A DNA stretch of 64,000 nucleotides, taken from Scleroderma bovista. Its lineage: Eukaryota; Basidiomycota; Agaricomycetes; Boletales; Sclerodermataceae. The stretch covers positions 1-64,000 of the forward strand of contig JAYMGJ010000525.1 in assembly GCA_037178675.1 (NCBI GenBank). Reading direction: 5' to 3'. The notes under the pieces are model-generated. The model saw nothing but the letters and a program-made list of their open reading frames with translations, was not told the DNA's origin and searched no databases. Shown in pieces: positions 58,088-64,000 of the stretch. The translations under genes and the position numbers were made by a program. Within the stretch, counting starts at the first letter, position 1. Each line of letters starts with the position of its first letter.

Positions 58088-59170
58088 ATGATCTCTGTTG
58101 AGGGTCTATCGTATTACCATGACCCTACCCTTCTTCCTTCTCTGCAAGATGTATCCCTGCATCTTCCGCCAGGGTCCAGAACTCTCTTAGTGGGTGCAAA
58201 CGGTGGTAAGTAGGCCGCCACTTTCTCCCGTCGCAACGCCCATCATGGTTTGTGTCGCGAAGCTGGCAAGTCAACCTTGTTACAGATTCTTGCTGGAAAA
58301 CGTCTCGTGAAGAACGCAGACATCCGCATCAAGGGTAAAGATGTCTTCAGAGACTTTCCAAGCGGAGTGGCGTTTCTTGGCACTGAGTGGTGAACCATTA
58401 TCATTCTTCCCTGTTGGCATTAAATTCAGTTACACCTCGTGTTTTTAAGGGCAATGAATCCTGTAGTTCGGAGTGACATCCCCGTTTCTACTTTCTTGGA
58501 CTCTGTCGGAGGCTACAGACACAAGGAGCGCAGAGATCATCTCCTTGATATCCTAGATGTAGATCTAGATTGGCGCATGCACGCGATTTCCGACGGCGAG
58601 CGGCGTCGTGTCCAACTCTGCATGGGCCTCATGGCTCCATGGGACGTCTTATTACTCGATGAGGTGAATTTCGTCCATTTCGCGGCTTGAAAGCTTGAGG
58701 GGTCGTTCTCGTGTTAATGGCGTAACCAGGTTACAGTAGACCTCGACGTACTAGTTCGTGACGAGTTGCTCACATTTCTTCGACAAGATAGCATCGAACG
58801 TGGCGCGACTATCCTCTGTGCGTAGACGGCGTGACCTCTCTATTCATTTCGGCTCACATGCGAGCAGATGCTACCCATATCTTTGATGGTCTTAATTCCT
58901 TCCCAACCCATGTAGCACACATGCGTCTCGGTTCCTTTGTAACTGATCCCACACCTTGGCCATTTGCTGCATCCCGTGACCTCTACCACACGGCTCTTCA
59001 TTGGCTGAAGGAGGACCGCGAACACCGCCTCGAACTTGAAAGGCAAGGTCGCAAGACTCGAGGAGCTACAAGGAATGAGGTCAGTAATTCCGGCAATCTG
59101 GCTTTCGTATACTGCTCATCAAACTGGGTAGACTGTCCCTAGAGACTCCGAAATATTTTACAAGAAGTAA
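58088..59170 (+). CDS. CAF16: CAF16-like ABC-type ATPase (CCR4-NOT associated)
   Basis: Soluble single-domain ABC protein of the Caf16 group. ATG 58088 opens [19 protein letters not shown]; Walker A GANGAGKST is split by an intron, giving [20 protein letters not shown]; then [20 protein letters not shown]; signature [16 protein letters not shown] (a variant of LSGGQ); Walker [10 protein letters not shown] joined by intron to [39 protein letters not shown]. No membrane helices. It ends SEIFYKK at 59170 after a last intron near 59080-59137. Head-to-head with OPY2, 205 bp between starts. Exact biochemical role unknown. Confidence 0.88.
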
Positions 59171-60634
59171 GTTTTCCTGTTCTTATTTGCCCTTCCTGCC
59201 TAATGATTGCCACTAGATATGACTATCACCATTAGTATTAACCATATCCATTTAAATTTACCTTGTCAACACCTTGTAGCCTCAATGCATCATTTATTGT
59301 ATTCAACATGCATTGCAGATGCATGCTAGCATTTTATTTGTGGATGGGGTAGTACCCTGTTTTTAGTTGGAACCAGCTTGAACTTGCATGTCATATACCT
59401 TACCCCTGAGTAAACTCATGAGGGGTACAGGTTGGCCTCTTGGTACCCACAGGTTTACCCCTGCCAAACACTAAGCCCAAGAGGGCAGAGTTTGTGTGGA
59501 ACATTCGAATGCCAGTGTTATTGTCGCCATCAAAGTTTAAGGTTGAATGTGTCTCTGTCGTTTGAACTAGGTGCGTTTCCGCGCAGATGTAAAGTATACA
59601 TGTAATCTACTTGGGCGGTGAAAAAACCAAAGTGCCGAGGGGGTGCCGACGACGGTGTAAGGGATAGTACGGGTGAATAAACCATTGCGTTACGCGTGCA
59701 ACAGATGTCGGGGAAATGGCCACCTCTTGGCGAACAAGGGAGACAAGTTTCACCGACCTTCTGGAGTGTCGTCCCCATGCTTCAGGCTCCCGATTTATGA
59801 AGTCTGACTGCTCTCTGAACCCCTTAACTGTCCATTGTACGACTGATATTAGTATTCCAGCTGGCGGCTGCTCTTCCAGGACGGACCTGCAGGGTAAGCT
59901 GGTCTATTCCATCGCGAGATCACTTAACCGCATTCCACATGCTTCAGTGCCTAAATTCGGGGTTAGATGAAGGATACCCATTGCACCCCTTAAAGATTTC
60001 GGGGTCGGAGTGCTTGAGTGCACGGGAATCTGCGGACACGGCGTCAAAGGGGCTGAGAACCTTTTTTGCTGTGAGTAAATGGGCGAATTCATATTCCTCG
60101 GCAGATTGTCCATCGGTCTTCTTGTTGGCACAAAGTACCAAGAGTATAGGCATTGTTCCTGCACGACAGTCTTGACGTTCGAGTCATCAGTGTCTGCAAG
60201 CTATGGGCGGTGTAACCCATTAGCACACATACAACCACTATGTATATCCCTTGTCTCCAATTTTCCATAGTGATCCATTTCTTGTTGTCACCTGCGAGCC
60301 ACCTGCGTATGGTAGCCTTTGGATCCAGGATTACTCGCATCGATTCAAGAATGTGGGGGTGCCATAGGCCAATAGGTAAGGGTAAAGCCAGATAGGCTTG
60401 CACTTCCGTTTGACGCGGCAACATCGAGGAGGGTCTTGGTCTGATTGCGAGCTATGTACGGTTCAAGCTTGATACTCACGCCTTGACGCACACGATATAC
60501 ACTTACCAGAAAGTGGTCAAGGTACGAACTGGTTATGTAAGTGTTCTTGGATGAATGGTACCTAGAAATGGCTTGCTCTCCCCTAGTGGTCCGACTCAAC
60601 TGCCCAAGAGTTCATTAAGCGCACCTTGAAGCCT
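59171..60634. other. Unresolved stretch between CAF16 and MFS gene
   Basis: About 1.46 kb. The left part (to about 59530) is non-coding and includes hairpin-forming sequence. The right part has minus-strand open frames (for example MENWRQGIYIVVVCVLMGYT near 60200-60292 and LLVLCANKKTDGQSAEEYEF near 60070-60150) that could be exons of a small unknown gene, but no domain, start or consistent splicing could be fixed. Confidence 0.4.
59397..59484. repeat. Adjacent hairpin-forming inverted repeats
   Basis: First stem: ACCTTACCCCT (59397-59407) pairs with AGGGGTA..AGGT (59421-59432, one bulge), with an inner GAGT/ACTC pairing. Second stem: CCTCTTGG (59436-59443) pairs with CCAAGAGG (59477-59484). 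Compact and immediately downstream of CAF16. Nature unknown; transposable-element relic or structured RNA. Confidence 0.55.
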
Positions 60635-62662
60635 ATGTCATTGCCAATGTCGCGCACGGTATCCGCGTATCGGCGGTTGGGCGATTCCGAGACACACTCG
60701 GACGTTGAGCAGAATTGCGCATTCGACTCGGACACGGATCCACCAGAGGATGCTGCGTTCGGCAGCCCAGAGAGACGAAGACAAACTGAGAAAAAGCTCC
60801 TTCAAAAACTGGACCTGAGGGTCGCCTTTCTCGTCCTCGTCTACATATTGAACTATGTAACCTCTCTCGGTTCTTTCATCTTTCCCGCTGGAAACTTACC
60901 CGAGCCAAGATGGACAGGAATAATGTAGCGTGAGGATGTTCCGTGCAGCACTATTGTCTGTACCCTCCGTACTGATGTTCGGAAAGGGCCGCGAGACTGA
61001 AAGGTCTGGAAGAGGATCTCGGAATGATGGGTGAACAATTCAATACACTGGTCAGCATCCTCTATGCAGGCTACGTGTTGATGCAAATACCATCGTAAGT
61101 ATATCGCTTTTGACGCTCAATCGCATTAATGTCCAGGAATTGGCAGAAATATATTCCTTAATCAAATTACAAGGCCGTCTGTATACATCTCTTTTTGTAT
61201 CTTTCTGTGGGGATTCTTTTCCATCAGTACCGGTCAGGATGCTGTTTGCTGCCAGTCGCGTTCTGCCATAATCTGAACTTAATTTTACAGGTGCAGCTTC
61301 GAGGTTAGTTATTATAAAGTAGGCTTTCCACTGACGGTTTGCTCAACATGGAAGCATAGTTTTCACTCAGCCCTTGTATCTCGGTTTTTCCTCGGGTTCG
61401 CTGAGGCGGTATACTATCCTGGCATTCTATTTATGCTTACTAGATGGTAAATATCTGGGATCATTGGCAGGCTCTTTTGCTCACACTCCTACCTTGAAGG
61501 TATAAACGCGACGAGCTTGGCTTGAGGATGGCATACTTCACTTGTGGTAGCTCACTTGGCAATGCCTTTGGTTCCCTTATTGCATCAGGGGTCCTTACCA
61601 CAATGAACAATAGACTTGGCTATGCAGCTTGGAGGTGAGCATCGACCAGTGATAAATTGCAGACTCACTCCAATTCCATTACAGGTGGCTCTTTTTTATT
61701 GAAGGTGTCGTAACATGCATTCTCGCTGTCGTTGCCCTTTATATTGTTCCCGATTTCCCTACCACGCCTGCTTCCTGGCTCACAGCTGAAGAGCGGATGC
61801 TTGCTCAACAAAGGTTGGAGGAAGATCTGAAGGGTGTCGAGCGTGACCCTTCAAAGAGTGTTCAGGAATCTGGCCTTGTAGAAGCGCTCACTGATTGGAC
61901 AGTGTGGTGGCTGGCCATCGCATTGACCGCATTGAATGCTGCACTGTCCTTTGGACCTTTCTTCCCTATATTAGCTGCTACTATGGGTTACGATCCAACA
62001 GTCACACTTTTGTTGTGTTCTCCTCCATGGATTGTGGGTGTAACAACGTCATTCATCATTATGCGGTTCGTTTTGTGGTCAGCGCTTTCCATTCAAGATC
62101 GTTCAAACTGTTTTTACAGACGTTCTGATGCGACTGGGAACCGTTTCTGGTATATTACTGGCCCACTCTTGATGGGTGTCATTGGTTTTGCCCTTGCAAT
62201 CTCGACAATGAACACTGCTATCCGCTATTTGTCCCTGTAAGTCTAGTCCTTTCAGTTGTACGATGTACGTTCCACTCACTAGCAATGTAGTTTTTTCATG
62301 GCCCAAGCTACGGTCTCGTACATTGTTTTGTTGGCATGGGTAAGCAACTCGATAGAATCATCATCCAAGCGGGCAGTCGCCATGGCCTTTATCAATACGT
62401 GTGCAAGTGCTGGAAACATAGGAGCATCGTGAGTTCTCGGTCTGTATGTTTTGCCACACTTATGGGAAACAATAATAGCTACCTGTGGTTAGCTTCTTGG
62501 GGGCCGTCATACGCTAAATCATACGCGATCTGCATCTTGATGTGTTTAATAGCCATTATGATGTTATGGGTATATCGGCTGCACCTTGTACATCTCAACA
62601 ACAAAGCAGCATTGAATGAGCGTGCTCTAGGCTTACCTGCAGGATTCAGGTATTTCACGTAG
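60635..62662 (+). CDS. MFS anion:cation symporter, allantoate-permease (Dal5) type
   Basis: Plasma-membrane uptake transporter of the fungal ACS/Dal5-like group. ATG 60635 (MSLPMSRTVSAYRRLGDS), an acidic cytosolic N-terminus, helix 1 LRVAFLVLVYILNY, then a 20-nt microexon (60910-60929) giving MDRNNV joined to AARLKGLEEDLGM; helices FNTLVSILYAGYVLMQIPSN, SRFFLGFAEAVYYPGILFML, RMAYFTCGSSLGNAFGSLIA, YAAWRWLFFIEGVVTCILAV. The second half has WTVWWLAIALTALNAALSFG and later helices to SYAICILMCLIAIMMLWVYR, ending PAGFRYFT. About ten introns. Substrate (allantoate, vitamin, peptide or sugar acid) cannot be told from sequence. Confidence 0.85.
60910..60929 (+). other. 20-nt microexon of the MFS gene
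   Basis: Bounded by CCAAG acceptor and GTGAGG donor. In frame it supplies the conserved D-R-x-N turn expected between helix 1 and A-R-L-K-G of ACS-family carriers; skipping it removes the motif and shifts the frame. Confidence 0.8.
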
Positions 62663-62845
62663 ATGTTCGTGCACAGTAGTACTGTGCCATGTAATGAAGT
62701 GTAAACGTCACGTGACAAAAGTGCTGTAAGGGGCAACGACTACGTTATCATTGAACAGGAAATCTTCTACTACATATCTAGGCTCTTCCAACGCCTGGTT
62801 TTTGTGGAACGTCTGTGTGTTGGAACTGAGCTCTTATTGAAGTTG

Positions 62846-64000
62846 ATGAGCACCATCAGAGCACTGGAAACGGGCTGGAGCTTCACACAAGTAGGTGGTG
62901 GCAAGGGAACGAAAGATGGAGAGTGGCTCCCTGTGACCAATTTCCCGACTACGGTTCACGTAGAACTCCTCAAGCTGGGGAGGATACCTGATCCTGTGGG
63001 TGGTACACTTGTCGCAGTGACATCCTTGCTATACTGATGGACCTTCCCACAAGTTCCTTGGTGCGAACGAATGGGAAGTGCAATGTGAGTCTATCCATCG
63101 TCATGGCGGCGAGATGATTGCTACTTCATTGACGTTGACAACAGGGATCGGAGAGTCAGACTGGGCATTTAATAACATCTTCACGGTCATCGATACGGAT
63201 CTCGCCAAGACGCACGTAGACCTTGTTTTCGAAGGTCTCGACACCTATGCCACTGTCACTCTCGTGAGTTGATGTCAATAACATTTCTTGCTTGATGTAT
63301 CTCATCGGATGATCACAAGAACGGTGAAGTGATATTAGAGTGTGTTGCATATCAATTTATATATTCTCGTTCTGATCCTCATGGTAGGACCGAGAACCAA
63401 TTTGTGACGTACAGAGTTGCTGTGAAACAGCACATACGGCCAGGTTCCAATAACCTGGAGATAATCTTTAGTAGCACATTCAAGAAAGTGAGCTACACCG
63501 GCAATGATGCCCAACGTAGCATTGACGCCAAGATATCAGGGCAGAGAGCTCGAGAAGGACAACGGCAAGTTCCAACTTTGGAACGGTGATTCCAGCCGAT
63601 TGCATGTGAGGAAGGCACAATACAAGTGTGTAGTTCCTTAATACATCTAGCCCGAGACTCACAAGGAATTACTGCAGTTATGGTTGGGACTGGGGCCCAA
63701 TACTCATGACGGTCGGACCATGGAAACCTGTTGGCCTTCATGCATATGACGTATGCATCATGGATATCGACATAAGGTGCAGAGTCTCAGAAGTATTGGA
63801 TGCAGAGGCTATCGTGAACGTGGGACTCTCAGAGAACGTCCATGGATCGATATCAGTGACTCTCAGCGATGTCAACGGCACAGTGGTTCGTTGTCACGAG
63901 GGGACTACTCTAGAGTCTGGAAGAACACACACGCAGTTCACCTTTATCCCTGGAGAAATGGATCTTTGGTATCCCGTGCACTACGGGAAACAGCCTCTTT
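62846..64000 (+). CDS. mndB: Beta-mannosidase, glycoside hydrolase family 2 (3' end cut off)
   Basis: Hydrolyses terminal beta-D-mannose in manno-oligosaccharides. From ATG 62846 (MSTIRALETGWSFTQVGGGK) the jelly-roll sugar-binding domain reads GEWLPVTNFPTTVHVELLKL, GESDWAFNNIFTVIDTDLAK, VDLVFEGLDTYATVTLNGEV, NQFVTYRVAVKQHIRPGSNN, LEIIFSSTFKKARELEKDNG, QYNYGWDWGPILMTVGPWKP, then a second domain VNVGLSENVHGSISVTLSDV up to LWYPVHYGKQPL at the window edge. NYGWDWGP and LWYP are family landmarks. The catalytic glutamates lie beyond the window. No signal peptide at this start, so it may be intracellular, or there may be an unseen first exon. About four introns. Confidence 0.9.

Noticed and set aside
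62663..64000. MFS transporter plus beta-mannosidase as a mannan-use gene cluster
   Set aside because: The carrier is of the Dal5/ACS type, not a known sugar transporter class, and two adjacent genes are not enough evidence for a cluster.

Overview
The window reads as nuclear DNA of a filamentous basidiomycete, most likely an Agaricomycete. Most genes are split by many short GT..AG introns (about 45-65 nt), genes lie close together on both strands, and several families are typical of mushroom-forming fungi: a membrane-anchored aspartic protease, a kelch membrane protein, an Opy2-type HOG anchor and a long serine-rich IQGAP. I see no operons, bacterial signals, CRISPR, rRNA or recognisable tRNA. 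All coordinates are outer start-to-stop limits of intron-containing genes, and splice sites were placed by eye.

Layout. 1-11.5 kb: a Ste20/GCK kinase cut by the left edge (-), hydroxyacid-oxoacid transhydrogenase (-), a transmembrane aspartic protease (+), a PPR protein (-), the OST subunit Ost1/ribophorin I (-) and mitochondrial uL22 (-). 11.5-18 kb: small ER factor YOS1 (+), a GILT-like thiol reductase (-), mitochondrial MIX23 (-), a C2H2 zinc-finger protein (-) and an unknown protein (-). 18.7-25.2 kb: a kelch multi-membrane-span protein (+) and a large disordered acidic-repeat protein (-). 25.4-45.3 kb: an ER-type HSP90 (GRP94) ending in HDEL (-), a WW/FF TCERG1/Urn1-like factor (-), IQGAP (-), gamma-tubulin complex protein GCP3 (+) and the Ccc2/ATP7 copper ATPase (-). 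46-53.4 kb: VIP1/PPIP5K (+), the FTS/AKTIP E2-like dynein-adaptor subunit (-) and the TRAMP zinc-knuckle protein AIR1/2 (-). 53.4-55.9 kb: a gene-poor, degenerate stretch with a perfect 19-bp hairpin. 55.9-64 kb: OPY2 (-), CAF16 ABC ATPase (+), an unresolved stretch, an allantoate-permease-type MFS transporter (+) and a GH2 beta-mannosidase cut by the right edge (+).

Most of the window is housekeeping. Functional threads: secretory pathway (OST1, YOS1, GRP94, copper loading by CCC2), mitochondria (HOT, PPR, uL22m, MIX23), cytoskeleton and transport (IQGAP and GCP3 share a head-to-head promoter; FTS), and signalling (GCK kinase, OPY2, VIP1). Neighbours are not obviously one pathway. I found no convincing new multi-gene system. 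The points most worth a second look are the fungal GRP94, a 20-nt microexon carrying the MFS signature, the repeated acidic x-P-L protein, the GILT homologue without a CxxC site, and the hairpin-bearing degenerate region.
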